Shown here: piece by piece, positions 48,116 through 58,137 of the stretch | How the letters are laid out: the number at the start of each line of letters is the position of its first letter | Position numbering within the stretch: the stretch's first letter is position 1 | Assembly (NCBI RefSeq): GCF_025215495.1 | Contig: NZ_CP104302.1 | Span: 1,116,001-1,180,000, forward strand | Origin: Mycolicibacterium brumae | Lineage (GTDB): Bacteria > Actinomycetota > Actinomycetes > Mycobacteriales > Mycobacteriaceae | Direction: 5' to 3' | Length of the DNA: 64,000 bases | Notes under the pieces: generated by a model | Seen by the model: only the letters and a program-made list of their open reading frames with translations | Databases searched by the model: none | Told to the model about the DNA's origin: nothing | Made by a program: the position numbers and the translations under genes

Positions 48116-48970
48116 ATGGCCCCTCGCCCCCTGCACAGCTTCACCGTGGTCCGCACCGAGCGCCTCGCACAGCACATGGTGCGCGTCGTGCTCGGGGGCG
48201 CCGGATTCGACACCTTCACGCCCAACGCCTACACCGACGCCTACGTGAAGCTGGTGTTCGTCGGCGACGACGTCGACGTCGACGCGCTGCCGCAGCCGCT
48301 GACCAACGACAGCCTCACCGGCCTGCCCGCCGAACAGCAGCCCCCGGTGCGCACCTACACCGTCCGCCGCGCCGACCCGGCCGCCCGCGAGCTGACCATC
48401 GACTTCGTCACCCACGGCGACGTCGGCGTGGCCGGGGCCTGGGCGGCGACCGCCACCCCCGGCGACCGGATCTTCGTGATGGGCCCGTCCGGCGCCTACG
48501 CCCCCGATCCCGACGCCGACTGGCACCTGATCGCCGGCGACGAAGCGGCGCTGCCGGCGATCAGCGCCGCAGTGGAAGCGTTGCCGGCCGACGCGGTGGG
48601 GAAAGTGTTCATCGAGGTCGCCGGCGAAGACGACGTGCTCGAACTGACCGCGCCCGACGGCGTCGAGGTGCGGTGGGTGTTCCGCGGTGGCCGTGCCGAC
48701 CTGGTCGGCGATGACCGCGCCGGCGACAACGCCCCGCTGATCGAGGCGGTGCGGTCCGCGGACTGGCTGCCCGGCCAGGTCCAGGTGTTCATCCACGGCG
48801 AAGCGCAGGCGGTGATGATGCACCTGCGGCGCTACGTCCGCAAAGAGCGCGGCGTCCCGGCGAAGTGGGCGTCGTCGATCTCCGGTTACTGGCGTCGCGG
48901 CCGCACCGAGGAGACGTTCCGGCAGTGGAAACGCGAACTCGCCGCGGCCGAGAGCGGCGATCCGTCCTGA
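48116..48970 (+). CDS. viuB: Siderophore-interacting protein (ViuB-like ferric reductase)
   Basis: The 284-aa protein has the siderophore-interacting FAD-binding domain with R79-T-Y-T motif (RTYTVRR), [19 protein letters not shown], and the C-terminal SIP domain ([43 protein letters not shown]). It reduces ferric siderophores with NAD(P)H in the cytoplasm. It matches Rv2895c viuB in M. tuberculosis, which also precedes xerC (recalled). Confidence 0.95.
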   Translation: MAPRPLHSFTVVRTERLAQHMVRVVLGGAGFDTFTPNAYTDAYVKLVFVGDDVDVDALPQPLTNDSLTGLPAEQQPPVRTYTVRRADPAARELTIDFVTHGDVGVAGAWAATATPGDRIFVMGPSGAYAPDPDADWHLIAGDEAALPAISAAVEALPADAVGKVFIEVAGEDDVLELTAPDGVEVRWVFRGGRADLVGDDRAGDNAPLIEAVRSADWLPGQVQVFIHGEAQAVMMHLRRYVRKERGVPAKWASSISGYWRRGRTEETFRQWKRELAAAESGDPS

Positions 48971-48989
48971 CCTCTGGCACGGTGGAGGT

Positions 48990-49904
48990 GTGCACCCGTC
49001 GCTGACCGGCGTCCTGGAGGACTTCGCCGAATACCTCGACCTCGAGCGCGGCCGCTCGGCGCACACCCGTCGGGCTTACCTGGGCGACCTTCAGTCGCTG
49101 CTGGACTTTCTGGAACGACGGACCCCCGGCGCCGATCTGGGCGCGCTGTCACTGCCGGTGCTGCGCGCCTGGCTGGCCGAACAGGCCGCCGCCGGCGCCG
49201 CCCGCACCACGCTGGCCCGGCGCACCTCGGCGGTCAAGACCTTCACCGCCTGGGCGCTGCGCCGGGGTCTGCTGCCGGTGGACCCGGCGGTCCGGCTGGC
49301 GCTGCCCAAAGCGCACCGGACCCTGCCCGCGGTGCTGCGCGCCGACCAGGCGCTGGAGGCGATGGCCGCGGCCAAGACCGGCGCCGAGCAGGGCGATCCG
49401 CTGGCGCTGCGCGATCGCCTCATTGTGGAACTGCTGTACGCCACCGGCATCCGGGTCAGTGAGCTGTGCGGCCTCGACGTCGATGACATCGACGTCGGCT
49501 CGCGGGTGCTGCGGGTGCTGGGCAAGGGCGGCAAACAGCGCACGGTGCCGTTCGGCGAACCCGCCGAGGACGCGCTGCGGGCCTGGCTCGACCACGGCCG
49601 CGCGGCGCTGGCCGCGCCGAACTCCGGGGCCGCGCTGCTGCTCGGCGCGCGTGGCGGGCGCCTCGACCCCCGCCAGGCACGGACCGTGGTGCACCAGAGT
49701 GTCTCGGCGGTCCCCGGGGCGCCGGACATCGGGCCGCACGGGCTGCGGCACAGCGCGGCCACCCACCTGCTCGAAGGCGGCGCGGACCTGCGGATGGTGC
49801 AGGAACTGCTCGGGCACTCCACGCTGGCCACCACCCAGCTCTACACCCACGTCACCGTCGCGCGGTTGCGCGCCGTGCACGACCAGGCGCACCCGCGAGC
49901 ATGA
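48990..49904 (+). CDS. xerC: Tyrosine recombinase XerC
   Basis: The 304-aa recombinase has an N-terminal SAM-like domain (about residues 3-100) and the catalytic core R155 (GIRVSELC), K179 (LGKGGK), H250-G-L-R253-H, H276 (LLGHSTLA) and nucleophile Y285 (QLYTHV). With XerD it resolves chromosome dimers at dif. GTG 48990 gives [12 protein letters not shown], and GGAGG lies just upstream. Confidence 0.95.
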   Translation: MHPSLTGVLEDFAEYLDLERGRSAHTRRAYLGDLQSLLDFLERRTPGADLGALSLPVLRAWLAEQAAAGAARTTLARRTSAVKTFTAWALRRGLLPVDPAVRLALPKAHRTLPAVLRADQALEAMAAAKTGAEQGDPLALRDRLIVELLYATGIRVSELCGLDVDDIDVGSRVLRVLGKGGKQRTVPFGEPAEDALRAWLDHGRAALAAPNSGAALLLGARGGRLDPRQARTVVHQSVSAVPGAPDIGPHGLRHSAATHLLEGGADLRMVQELLGHSTLATTQLYTHVTVARLRAVHDQAHPRA

Positions 49905-49908
49905 GCGC

Positions 49909-50787
49909 ATGAGCACGACCAGGAACACCGTGGCCCTGCCCTGGGGCGAGGTCAGCTACCTGGAGTGGGACGCTCCGGACCCCGACGCGCCCGTCGTCGT
50001 GCTGCTGCACGGCGCGGGAGTCGACAGCGCCGAACTGTCCTGGGGCGCGCTCGCGCCCGGGCTGGCCGCCGCCGGCCACCGGGTGATCGCCCCCGACCAT
50101 CCGGGGTTCGGCCACAGCCCCGCCCCGCGGTGGCTGATGACCCAAGACCGGCTGGTCGAATACGTCGCCGAGTTCGTCGACGCCCTCGCATTGGCGCGCT
50201 ACAGCGTCGGCGGATTGTCCCTGGGCGGCGGCATGACGATCGGGCACGTGCTGGCCCGGCCGGAGCGGGTCGACCGGGCCGTGCTGCTGGGCGCCTACGG
50301 GATGATGCCGCGGCTGTCCGACGGCGTGCTGTCGCTGCCGCGCCAACTGCTGACCTGGGCCAGTGTGCGCAGTGGCCTGCTGGAGACCGTGACCCGGGTG
50401 ATGGCCGCCGACGGACGCACCCTGGACTGGAGCATCGCGCAGATCGTCCGCGACCCCGCCGCGCGCACCCCGGAGTTGATGGCGGCGGTGCGGGCCGCCA
50501 CCCGCAGCGGACACGGTATGGCCGAGTTCGCGCAGTGGCAGCGTGACCAGGTCAAATGGAACCGGCAGGCCTGCGACTACACCCCCGAGCTGCCCCGATT
50601 CGCGCGGCCCGCGCTGATCATCCACGGCACCGAGGACACCGGGGTGCCGTGGCGGCGCGCGGTCGCCGCCGCCGAGCTGATCCCCGACGCGACGGCGCTG
50701 ATCCTGCCCGGGGCCGGGCACTGGGTGCAGCGGGACCGCCCCGCCGAGGTGCTCGCCGCGATGACGGAGTTCCTCAACCCGGCTTGA
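49909..50787 (+). CDS. Alpha/beta-fold hydrolase
   Basis: The 292-aa enzyme has HGAGVDSAELSW, GHSPAPRW, nucleophile GLSLGGG with S104, then HGTEDTGVPW (Asp) and GAGHWVQ (His), a complete triad. The substrate is unknown. The ATG at 49909 is 5 nt beyond the xerC stop; the earlier ATG 49901 overlaps that stop but leads to an immediate stop. The last 14 bp overlap the convergent M23 gene. Confidence 0.9.
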   Translation: MSTTRNTVALPWGEVSYLEWDAPDPDAPVVVLLHGAGVDSAELSWGALAPGLAAAGHRVIAPDHPGFGHSPAPRWLMTQDRLVEYVAEFVDALALARYSVGGLSLGGGMTIGHVLARPERVDRAVLLGAYGMMPRLSDGVLSLPRQLLTWASVRSGLLETVTRVMAADGRTLDWSIAQIVRDPAARTPELMAAVRAATRSGHGMAEFAQWQRDQVKWNRQACDYTPELPRFARPALIIHGTEDTGVPWRRAVAAAELIPDATALILPGAGHWVQRDRPAEVLAAMTEFLNPA

Positions 50788-51259
50788 GCCGGATCTCGGC
50801 GTCGGCCAACAGGCCGATCGGGTCGACGTAGTCCGCACGCGCCGACGGACCCCACATCGCGCCCCAATGCAGACAGACCCCGCAGCCCGGATGCCCGGCG
50901 ATCAGCGCGCCCAGCGGCTGCCCGGCCGCGACGCGCTGCCCGGCGCGGACCGCCGGGCGAACCGGCTCATAGCTGGTGCGCAACCCGCCGGGGTGTTCGA
51001 CCGACACCAGCGGCCGCCCGGCCAGCGTGCCGGCGAAGACCACCGTGCCGGCGCCCGCGGCCAGCACCGGCTGACCGACCCGGGCGGCCAGATCCACCCC
51101 GCGATGCCCGCGCCGCCAGTCCGGCCGGGGCGCGTCGAACACCCGCTGCACCGCCGGCTGCGGCCGCAACGGCCAGGACAGCCGCGGCCCGTCGGCGCCG
51201 GCCGGGCCGCAGCACAGCGCCATCGCCACAATCAGAGATATCCCGACGGCGCCCCGCAT
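50774..51259 (-). CDS. Secreted M23-family (LytM-like) peptidase
   Basis: The 161-aa protein has a Sec signal (about residues 1-22), then the M23 metal motif H52-x3-D56 (GHRGVDLAARVG) and CLH131-W, with H123 nearby. Two Cys (CGVC) flank it. It should cleave peptidoglycan cross-links, or act as a degenerate regulator if a ligand is missing. It is convergent with the hydrolase and divergent from rpsB. Confidence 0.9.
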   Translation of the reverse strand: MRGAVGISLIVAMALCCGPAGADGPRLSWPLRPQPAVQRVFDAPRPDWRRGHRGVDLAARVGQPVLAAGAGTVVFAGTLAGRPLVSVEHPGGLRTSYEPVRPAVRAGQRVAAGQPLGALIAGHPGCGVCLHWGAMWGPSARADYVDPIGLLADAEIRLKPG

Positions 51260-51360
51260 CCTCTGAGTTCAACGCCCGCGACACCGCCACGCCAGTCAGT
51301 CCCGGGGAGGCTGTGCACAACCGGCGATCCGGCGTGGTCAAAGCACCCGTCGCCACGGTG

Positions 51361-51366
51361 TAAACT
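51361..51366 (+). promoter_or_regulatory. Probable -10 of rpsB-tsf with a long 5' leader
   Basis: TAAACT fits the mycobacterial -10 TANNNT. If used, transcription starts near 51373 and leaves a leader of about 164 nt before rpsB, long enough for autogenous control by S2, as in other bacteria. This is inferred. Confidence 0.4.
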
Positions 51367-51536
51367 CCTGTGTGCGACTCGCTTGCGCGGGTTGACTTCG
51401 CGCGCCTGCACCACAGGTCAGTGTCGGTTGGTCCCGAACCGGAGAAATCCAGCCCGGGTCCGGCACGCCGCAGGCGCCAGGGTCCGGTCTCACCCGAGGC
51501 ACGGATGACAACCGACGAAAAAAGGATATGGCTGAC

Positions 51537-52361
51537 ATGGCTGTCGTCACCATGAAGCAGCTGCTGGACAGCGGCGCCCACTTCGGGCACCAGACCCGGC
51601 GCTGGAACCCCAAGATGAAGCGGTTCATCTTCACCGACCGCAACGGCATCTACATCATCGATCTGCAGCAGACGCTGACCTACATCGACAAGGCCTACGA
51701 GTTCGTCAAGGAGACCGTCGCCCACGGCGGCACCGTGCTCTTTGTCGGCACCAAGAAGCAGGCCCAGGAGTCGATCGCCGAAGAGGCCACCCGCGTTGGC
51801 ATGCCGTACGTCAACCAGCGCTGGCTCGGCGGCATGCTCACCAACTTCTCCACCGTGCACAAGCGCCTTCAGCGGATGAAGGAGCTGGAGGCCATGGAGC
51901 AGACCGGCGGCTTCGAGGGACGCACCAAGAAGGAAATCTTGATGCTGACCCGCGAGAAGAACAAGCTGGAGCGCAGCCTCGGCGGTATCCGCGATATGGC
52001 CAAGGTGCCCTCGGCGATCTGGGTCGTCGACACCAACAAGGAGCACCTGGCCGTCAACGAGGCGATCAAGCTGGGCATCCCGGTCATCGCGATCCTGGAC
52101 ACCAACTGCGACCCGGATCAGGTCGACTACCCGATCCCGGCGAACGACGACGCCATCCGCTCGGCCGCGCTGCTGACCAAGGTGATCGCCTCTGCGGTCG
52201 CCGAGGGCCTGCAGGCCCGGGCCGGCCAGGCCGCCGGCGACGGCAAGCCCGAAGCCCAGGAGCCGTTGGCCGAGTGGGAGCAGGAACTGCTGGCCGGCGC
52301 CACCGCCGCCGCCGGTGGCGACGCCGCCGCTGCCACCGAACCGCCCGCCGACGCGTCCTAG
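51537..52361 (+). CDS. rpsB: 30S ribosomal protein S2
   Basis: The 274-aa protein is S2: [55 protein letters not shown], with an Ala/Glu-rich tail. Two ATGs are in frame. The one at 51528 has AAAAGGAT directly against it, while 51537 has it at a workable distance and gives the conserved MAVVTMKQ N-terminus, so 51537 is used. tsf follows 78 nt later in the same operon. Confidence 0.97.
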   Translation: MAVVTMKQLLDSGAHFGHQTRRWNPKMKRFIFTDRNGIYIIDLQQTLTYIDKAYEFVKETVAHGGTVLFVGTKKQAQESIAEEATRVGMPYVNQRWLGGMLTNFSTVHKRLQRMKELEAMEQTGGFEGRTKKEILMLTREKNKLERSLGGIRDMAKVPSAIWVVDTNKEHLAVNEAIKLGIPVIAILDTNCDPDQVDYPIPANDDAIRSAALLTKVIASAVAEGLQARAGQAAGDGKPEAQEPLAEWEQELLAGATAAAGGDAAAATEPPADAS

Positions 52362-52439
52362 TCGCACCGGTCCCCGGGTGGTCGTGTCGACCCCCGGGGA
52401 CCTGCGCTGGGCCCACCCCAATCTTTCGAGGAAGAAGTT

Positions 52440-53255
52440 ATGGCTAACTACACCGCCGCCGACGTCAAGAAGCTCCGCGAGCTGACCGGCTCCGGGATGA
52501 TGGACTGCAAGAACGCCCTGGCCGAGTCCGACGGCGACTTCGACAAGGCCGTCGAGGTGCTGCGCATCAAGGGCGCCAAGGACGTCGGCAAGCGCGCCGA
52601 GCGCGCCACCGCCGAGGGCCTGGTCGCCGCCAAGGACGGCGCGCTGATCGAGCTCAACTCCGAGACCGACTTCGTCGCCAAGAACGCCGAGTTCCAGGCG
52701 CTGGCCGACGCGATCGTCGACGCCGCCGTGGCGTCGGAGGCCAACGACGTCGACACCCTGCTGGCCGCCAAGATCGGCGACCAGACGGTCGAGGAGGCCA
52801 TCGGCGCGCTGTCCGCCAAGATCGGCGAGAAGCTGGTGCTGCGCCGGGCCGCCTACTTCGGCGGAACCGTCGAGCCCTACCTGCACAAGCGTGCCGCGGA
52901 CCTGCCGCCGGCCGTCGGCGTGCTGGTCGAGTACACCGGTGACGACAGCGATGCCGCGCACGCCGCCGCGCTGCAGATCGCCGCGCTCAAGGCCCGCTAC
53001 CTCACCCGCGACGACGTCCCGGAGGACGTGGTGGCCAACGAGCGCCGCATCGCCGAGGAGACCGCCAAGGCCGAGGGCAAGCCCGAAGCCGCGCTGCCCA
53101 AGATCACCGAGGGCCGGGTCAACGGCTTCTTCAAGGACGTCGTGCTGCTGGATCAGCCGTCGGTGTCCGACAACAAGAAGACCGTCAAGAACCTGCTCGA
53201 CGACGCCGGGGTGACCGTCACCCGCTTCGTCCGCTTCGAGGTCGGCCAGCAATAA
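52440..53255 (+). CDS. tsf: Elongation factor Ts
   Basis: The 271-aa protein begins with the UBA-like [20 protein letters not shown], then TDFVAKN and [20 protein letters not shown] at the end. It regenerates EF-Tu-GTP. GAGGAAGAAG precedes the ATG. Strong hairpins follow the stop. Confidence 0.97.
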   Translation: MANYTAADVKKLRELTGSGMMDCKNALAESDGDFDKAVEVLRIKGAKDVGKRAERATAEGLVAAKDGALIELNSETDFVAKNAEFQALADAIVDAAVASEANDVDTLLAAKIGDQTVEEAIGALSAKIGEKLVLRRAAYFGGTVEPYLHKRAADLPPAVGVLVEYTGDDSDAAHAAALQIAALKARYLTRDDVPEDVVANERRIAEETAKAEGKPEAALPKITEGRVNGFFKDVVLLDQPSVSDNKKTVKNLLDDAGVTVTRFVRFEVGQQ

Positions 53256-53260
53256 GAAAC

Positions 53261-53333
53261 TTGAGCGGCGCACCAAACCGCTCAACACCAAGGCCCCGCG
53301 CCAACACCGGCGATCCCGGTGGCGCGGGGCCTT
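53261..53333 (+). terminator. Double hairpin terminator after tsf
   Basis: TTGAGCGG (53261-53268) pairs with CCGCTCAA (53278-53285). Next, AAGGCCCCGCGCCA (53290-53303) pairs perfectly with TGGCGCGGGGCCTT (53320-53333), a 14-bp GC-rich stem. There is no long U tract, as is common in mycobacteria. It separates rpsB-tsf from the next gene's leaderless promoter. Confidence 0.85.
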
Positions 53334-53390
53334 GTCATATCAGCGCCGCCATCGCCGCCCCGCTGTGCCCGCACCGATAGGATCTGCGCC

Positions 53391-54350
53391 ATGCCCGCCG
53401 CCGCCGACCGCGTCAAAGCGGTCCCGCTGCTGTCGGTGATGCTGCTGGTCCTGGGCCTGCTGGCGGTCGCGTCGCCGCGCTCGGTCAGCAATATCCACTA
53501 CCGGACCAACGGCGTCAGCTACACCCTGGACGTGCCCGACGGCGCGGAGTACGTGGCGCTCGGCGACTCGTACGCCTCCTCGGGCTCCAAATCCCGGCGG
53601 CTGCCCTTCGACGGCTGCGCCCGCAACCCCGACGACCTCGGCTACGTGGTGGCCGAACTTCTACAGCCAGCCAGTTTCACCGACCGGTCCTGCGCCGGCG
53701 CCGCGATCGCCTCGATCAGCCAGGTGGACCCCGAGCGGCCGGAGGTGAGCCCGCAGATCGACGCCGTCGGCCCGTCGACCCGGCTCGTCACCATGTCGCT
53801 AGGCGCCAACAGCATGGAGTTCGGCCCGCTGATCGTGAACTGCTTCATCAAGCCGAACACCGGGCTGTGCCAGTTCGTCTCCACCGTCAACCTGCCCGGC
53901 AGCGACAGCTACGAGGCGATCCGCGCCCGCTACCGCGAGGCCGTCGAACTCGTGGCCGGCCGCGCCGCCGCCGACGCCGACGTGGTGCTGGTCGGGTATC
54001 TGCCGCTGCACGCCGAATCCGGCCCGATCGACAGCAGCTGCCTGGCCGCCACCGGCGACTCCATCGAGAACATCGCCGCCTGGCGGATCTACCACCGCAC
54101 GCTGAACCAGCTGGTCAGCGACGTCGCCTCGGACACCGGAGCGATCTACGTGGAGGCCCCGGGCGATCACCCGCTGTGCGCCCCGGACCCCTACGTCGCG
54201 GGCGAACAGGCCAACGACCCGGCCAACGGCATCGACGCCTACGGCCTGCACCCCACCGTCGAAGGCCAGCGCGAACTCGGCCGGCTGGTCGCCGACCGGA
54301 TCCGCGCGCTGCGCAATCCGGCCGCCCCCGCGCAGATCGGCGCGCGCTAG
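53391..54350 (+). CDS. Exported SGNH/GDSL hydrolase
   Basis: The 319-aa protein has an N-terminal hydrophobic signal or anchor (about residues 10-30), the GDS motif YVALGDSYASS with S60, and a late D-x-x-H in DAYGLHPTVEG, the expected catalytic His. SGNH hydrolases cleave esters of lipids or wall polymers. ATG 53391 is preceded by TAGGAT with a 7-nt gap (leaderless). The open frame upstream crosses the terminator and is not used. Confidence 0.9.
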   Translation: MPAAADRVKAVPLLSVMLLVLGLLAVASPRSVSNIHYRTNGVSYTLDVPDGAEYVALGDSYASSGSKSRRLPFDGCARNPDDLGYVVAELLQPASFTDRSCAGAAIASISQVDPERPEVSPQIDAVGPSTRLVTMSLGANSMEFGPLIVNCFIKPNTGLCQFVSTVNLPGSDSYEAIRARYREAVELVAGRAAADADVVLVGYLPLHAESGPIDSSCLAATGDSIENIAAWRIYHRTLNQLVSDVASDTGAIYVEAPGDHPLCAPDPYVAGEQANDPANGIDAYGLHPTVEGQRELGRLVADRIRALRNPAAPAQIGAR

Positions 54351-54360
54351 TATCCCTGGC

Positions 54361-55758
54361 ATGCCACGGGTTCACAGTTTCACCGACGACGCCCTCGCAG
54401 ACCTCGACGCCGTCGGGCTGGTGCGGGCGCTGCAGGCCAAACAGGTGTCGGCCGCCGAACTCGCCGAAGCCGCGATCGCCCGCACCGAGGCCGTCAACCC
54501 GGCGCTGAACGGGCTGGCGTATCAGGCCTACGACCGGGCCCGAGCCACCGAAGCGGGCCACGGTTACTTTGCCGGCCTGCCGTCGTTCATCAAGGACACC
54601 ACCGACGTCGCGGGCATGCCGACCATGAAGGGCACCGACGCCTGGACCCCGACGCCGATCGCCCAGGACGGCAAGTTCACCGCCGTCTTCGGCACCCTTG
54701 GCTTCACCCTGCTCGGCAAGACCCGGCTCTCGGAATTCGGGTTCAGCTGCACCTGCGAACACCCCCGGCTCGGGCCGGTCCGCAACCCGTGGGACACCGA
54801 CCGCACCGCGGGCGCGTCATCGTCGGGCGCCGGCGCGTTCGTCGCCGCCGGAGTCACCCCCATCGCGCACGCCAACGACGGCGGCGGCTCGATCCGCATC
54901 CCGGCGTCCTGCAACGGGCTGGTCGGCCTCAAACCCACCCGCGGTCGGCTGCCGGCGGAGAGCGAATACCGCCAGCTGCCGATCAACATCGTCGCCGACG
55001 GCGTGGTGACCCGCAGCGTCCGCGACACCGCCGCCTTCTACCGGGAGGCCGAGCGGGTGTGGCGGCACCCGAAACTGCCGCCGATCGGCGACATCACCGG
55101 GCCGGGGAAGCGTCGGCTGACCATCGGCGTCACCACCGAATCCCTCAGACGCGACAGCGCGTCCGGCGTGCGGGCCGCCACCGAAGAGACCGCCGCGCTG
55201 CTGGAGGAGCTCGGCCACCGGGTGGAATGGGTCAACCGGCCGCCCGCCCCGGAATCCTTCCCCGACGATTTCCTGCTGTACTGGGCGTTCTGCTCGATGG
55301 CGACGGTGCGCAGCGGCAAACGGCTGTTCGGGCCGTCGTTCGACAAGTCCAAACTGGACAACCTGACCATGGGCCTGGACCGGCACGCGGTCCGCAACCT
55401 GCACCGGTTGCCCGCCGCCATCGCCCGGCTGGCCGCCACCCGGCGCCGGATGGCGAAGTTCACCGGGCGCTTCGACGTGCTGCTCACTCCGACCGTCGCC
55501 GACGAGCCGCTGCCGGTGGGCGCCATCGACCCGATGGACGACTACCCGAACATCGTCGACAAGCTGGTCGACTGGGTGGCGTTCACCCCGTTGCACAATG
55601 TGACGGGGGACCCGGCGATCTCGCTGCCGCTGGCCCGTTCCGAGTCCGGGCTGCCGATCGGGATGATGTTCGCCGCGCCGCTCGGCTCCGACGCCACGCT
55701 GCTGGAACTGGCCTACGAGCTGGAGGACGCCCGGCCGTTCGCCCGTATCCAGGACTGA
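54361..55758 (+). CDS. amiC: Amidase signature family amidase
   Basis: The 465-aa protein shows the Ser-cisSer-Lys triad: PSFIK78-D, GASS154-SGAG (cis-Ser) and NDGGGS177-IRIPAS (nucleophile), followed by GLVGLKPTRGRLP. The first motif is GASSSG instead of the usual GGSSGG. Substrates are unknown (acylamides). It corresponds by position, after tsf, to amiC/Rv2888c of M. tuberculosis (recalled). It starts 11 nt after the SGNH gene. Confidence 0.92.
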   Translation: MPRVHSFTDDALADLDAVGLVRALQAKQVSAAELAEAAIARTEAVNPALNGLAYQAYDRARATEAGHGYFAGLPSFIKDTTDVAGMPTMKGTDAWTPTPIAQDGKFTAVFGTLGFTLLGKTRLSEFGFSCTCEHPRLGPVRNPWDTDRTAGASSSGAGAFVAAGVTPIAHANDGGGSIRIPASCNGLVGLKPTRGRLPAESEYRQLPINIVADGVVTRSVRDTAAFYREAERVWRHPKLPPIGDITGPGKRRLTIGVTTESLRRDSASGVRAATEETAALLEELGHRVEWVNRPPAPESFPDDFLLYWAFCSMATVRSGKRLFGPSFDKSKLDNLTMGLDRHAVRNLHRLPAAIARLAATRRRMAKFTGRFDVLLTPTVADEPLPVGAIDPMDDYPNIVDKLVDWVAFTPLHNVTGDPAISLPLARSESGLPIGMMFAAPLGSDATLLELAYELEDARPFARIQD

Positions 55759-55841
55759 GTCGAGCCGCCGAGGAACTCGACCCGGCGACGAGCTCAGGCC
55801 TTTGAGCGAGGACTGAGTCGAGCCGCCGAGGAACTCGACCC
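55751..55841 (+). repeat. 33-bp direct repeat at and after the amiC stop
   Basis: AGGACTGAGTCGAGCCGCCG... (33 bp) occurs at 55751-55783 and, identically, at 55809-55841, a 58-bp period. The first copy includes the amiC stop codon TGA. Each copy contains CGAG/CTCG-rich complementary parts (CGAGCCGCCGAGGAACTCG), so each may form a stem. The following 68 bp to pyrH hold no gene. Confidence 0.75.
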
Positions 55842-55909
55842 AGCCGCGTCGCGCCGATTGCCGATGAGGCAGGATAAGAAGCGTCCGTCAGCCGAGAGCG
55901 AGGAGTCCG

Positions 55910-56650
55910 ATGGGGGCCAGCGAGATCCGTCCGAAGTACTCGCGGGTGCTGCTCAAGCTCGGTGGCGAGATGTTCGGCGGCGGCGCGGTCGGACTTGATC
56001 CCGACGTGGTCGCCCAGGTCGCCCGGGAGATCGCCGATGTGGTCAACAGCGGCGTGCAGGTGGCCGTCGTCATCGGTGGCGGCAACTTCTTCCGCGGCGC
56101 CCAACTGCAGCAGCGCGGCATGGAACGCACCCGAAGCGACTACATGGGCATGCTCGGCACCGTGATGAACAGCCTGGCCCTGCAAGACTTCCTGCAGAAG
56201 GAAGGCATCGACACCCGGGTGCAGACCGCCATCACCATGGGCCAGGTCGCCGAGCCGTACCTGCCGCTGCGCGCCGCCCGGCACCTGGAGAAGGGCCGCG
56301 TGGTCATCTTCGGCGCAGGCATGGGGCTGCCGTACTTCTCCACCGACACCACCGCCGCCCAGCGGGCCCTGGAGATCGGCGCCGAGGTGGTGCTGATGGC
56401 CAAGGCCGTCGACGGCGTCTTCACCGACGACCCGCGAACCAACCCCGACGCGCAGATGCTGCCTGAGATCACCCACCGCGAGGTCATCGACCGCGGACTG
56501 AAGGTCGCCGACGCGACCGCGTTCAGCCTGTGCATGGACAATGGCGTGCCGATCCTGGTTTTCAACCTGCTCACGCCGGGCAATATCGCCCGCGCGGTGG
56601 CGGGTGAGAAGATCGGCACACTGGTCACCACCTCCGGCGCCCAGCGATAG
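55910..56650 (+). CDS. pyrH: UMP kinase
   Basis: The 246-aa amino-acid-kinase-fold protein shows [49 protein letters not shown] and [11 protein letters not shown]. It makes UDP from UMP. The ATG follows AGCGAGGAG (55896-55904). It starts the pyrH-frr-cdsA-rlmN run. Confidence 0.97.
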   Translation: MGASEIRPKYSRVLLKLGGEMFGGGAVGLDPDVVAQVAREIADVVNSGVQVAVVIGGGNFFRGAQLQQRGMERTRSDYMGMLGTVMNSLALQDFLQKEGIDTRVQTAITMGQVAEPYLPLRAARHLEKGRVVIFGAGMGLPYFSTDTTAAQRALEIGAEVVLMAKAVDGVFTDDPRTNPDAQMLPEITHREVIDRGLKVADATAFSLCMDNGVPILVFNLLTPGNIARAVAGEKIGTLVTTSGAQR

Positions 56651-56664
56651 AAAGTAGGACAGCT

Positions 56665-57222
56665 GTGATCGACGAGGCGCTCTTCGACGCCGAGGAGAAG
56701 ATGGAAAAGGCCGTGGCGGTGGCCCGCGACGACCTGGCCTCCATTCGCACCGGCCGGGCCAACCCGGGCATGTTCTCCCGCGTCAACATCGACTACTACG
56801 GGGCGATCACCCCGATCACCCAGCTGGCCAGCATCAATGTGCCCGAGGCGCGGATGGTGGTGATCAAGCCTTACGAGGCCGGTCAGCTCCGCAATATCGA
56901 GGACGCAATCCGCCACTCCGATCTGGGGGTCAACCCCACCAACGACGGCTCGATCATCCGGGTGTCCATCCCGCAACTGACCGAGGAGCGCCGCCGGGAC
57001 TTGGTCAAGCAGGCCAAGGCCAAGGGCGAGGACGCCAAGGTGTCCATCCGCGGGGTCCGGCGCAAGGCGATGGAAGAGCTGTCCCGGATCAAGAAGGACG
57101 GCGAAGCCGGCGAGGACGAGGTCAACCGCGCCGAAAAGGACCTGGAGAAATCCACGCACACCTACACTGCGCAGATCGACGAACTGGTCAAACATAAGGA
57201 AGCGGAGTTGCTGGAGGTCTAG
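56665..57222 (+). CDS. frr: Ribosome recycling factor
   Basis: The 185-aa protein has [64 protein letters not shown] and a C-terminal helical hairpin. It splits post-termination ribosomes with EF-G. GTG start, 14 nt after pyrH. Confidence 0.97.
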   Translation: MIDEALFDAEEKMEKAVAVARDDLASIRTGRANPGMFSRVNIDYYGAITPITQLASINVPEARMVVIKPYEAGQLRNIEDAIRHSDLGVNPTNDGSIIRVSIPQLTEERRRDLVKQAKAKGEDAKVSIRGVRRKAMEELSRIKKDGEAGEDEVNRAEKDLEKSTHTYTAQIDELVKHKEAELLEV

Positions 57223-57233
57223 CGCCTGCGGCA

Positions 57234-58100
57234 GTGCATCTCGTGTCATCAACTGAAACCACCCCGCCCGCGCCGAAGCAGTCGCGCGCCGGCCGCAACC
57301 TGCCCGCGGCCATCACCGTCGGCGTGCTGCTCGGCGGCCTGGTCATCGTCACCCTCGCCGTGCTGCCGATCTGGGTCTGGGTGGCGATCGTGGGGGTCGC
57401 GATCGCCGTCGCCACCCACGAGGTGTGCAGCCGGCTGGGTGAAGCCGGCTACTCCATCCCGCTGATCCCGCTGCTGGTCGGCGGCCAGGCGATGATCTGG
57501 CTGACCTGGTGGTTCGGCCCCACCGGCGCACTCGGCGGCTTCGCCGCGACGATGCTGGTCTGTCTGATCTGGCGGTTGCTGGCCCAGGGCCCCAACGCCG
57601 CCCCGCAGAACTATCTGCGTGACGTCGCGGTCACCATGCTGCTGGCCGCCTGGATCCCGCTGTGCGGCGCGTTCGCGGCGCTGCTGATCTACCCGGACAA
57701 CGGCCGCGCGGCGCTGTTCACCATCATGCTCGCGGTGGTGTTCTCCGACATCGGCGGCTACACCGCCGGCGTGCTGTTCGGCAAACACCCGATGGTCCCG
57801 GCCATCAGCCCGAAGAAATCCTGGGAGGGTTTCACCGGCTCGCTGATCGCCGGAACCGGTATGGCGGTGTTCTCGGTGGTGTTCCTGATGGACCAGCAGT
57901 GGTGGATCGGCATCCCGCTGGGCATCTTCCTCGTCATCACCGGAACCCTCGGTGACCTGGTCGAATCCCAGTTCAAACGGGATCTCGGCATCAAGGACAT
58001 GAGCACCCTGCTGCCCGGCCACGGTGGCCTGATGGACCGGATCGACTCGATCCTGCTGTCCATGGCCGCCGGCTGGCTGGTGCTCACCGTGCTCACCTGA
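57234..58100 (+). CDS. cdsA: Phosphatidate cytidylyltransferase (CDP-diacylglycerol synthase)
   Basis: The 288-aa protein has about eight transmembrane helices and the CDS signature around [17 protein letters not shown] and [33 protein letters not shown]. It makes CDP-diacylglycerol for phosphatidylinositol, phosphatidylglycerol and cardiolipin. The N-terminal 20 residues are polar. GTG 57234 or 57243 are both possible starts. Confidence 0.95.
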   Translation: MHLVSSTETTPPAPKQSRAGRNLPAAITVGVLLGGLVIVTLAVLPIWVWVAIVGVAIAVATHEVCSRLGEAGYSIPLIPLLVGGQAMIWLTWWFGPTGALGGFAATMLVCLIWRLLAQGPNAAPQNYLRDVAVTMLLAAWIPLCGAFAALLIYPDNGRAALFTIMLAVVFSDIGGYTAGVLFGKHPMVPAISPKKSWEGFTGSLIAGTGMAVFSVVFLMDQQWWIGIPLGIFLVITGTLGDLVESQFKRDLGIKDMSTLLPGHGGLMDRIDSILLSMAAGWLVLTVLT

Positions 58101-58137
58101 TTTCGCCGATCGGCCCCTGAGGCGGGATACTGGCGGC

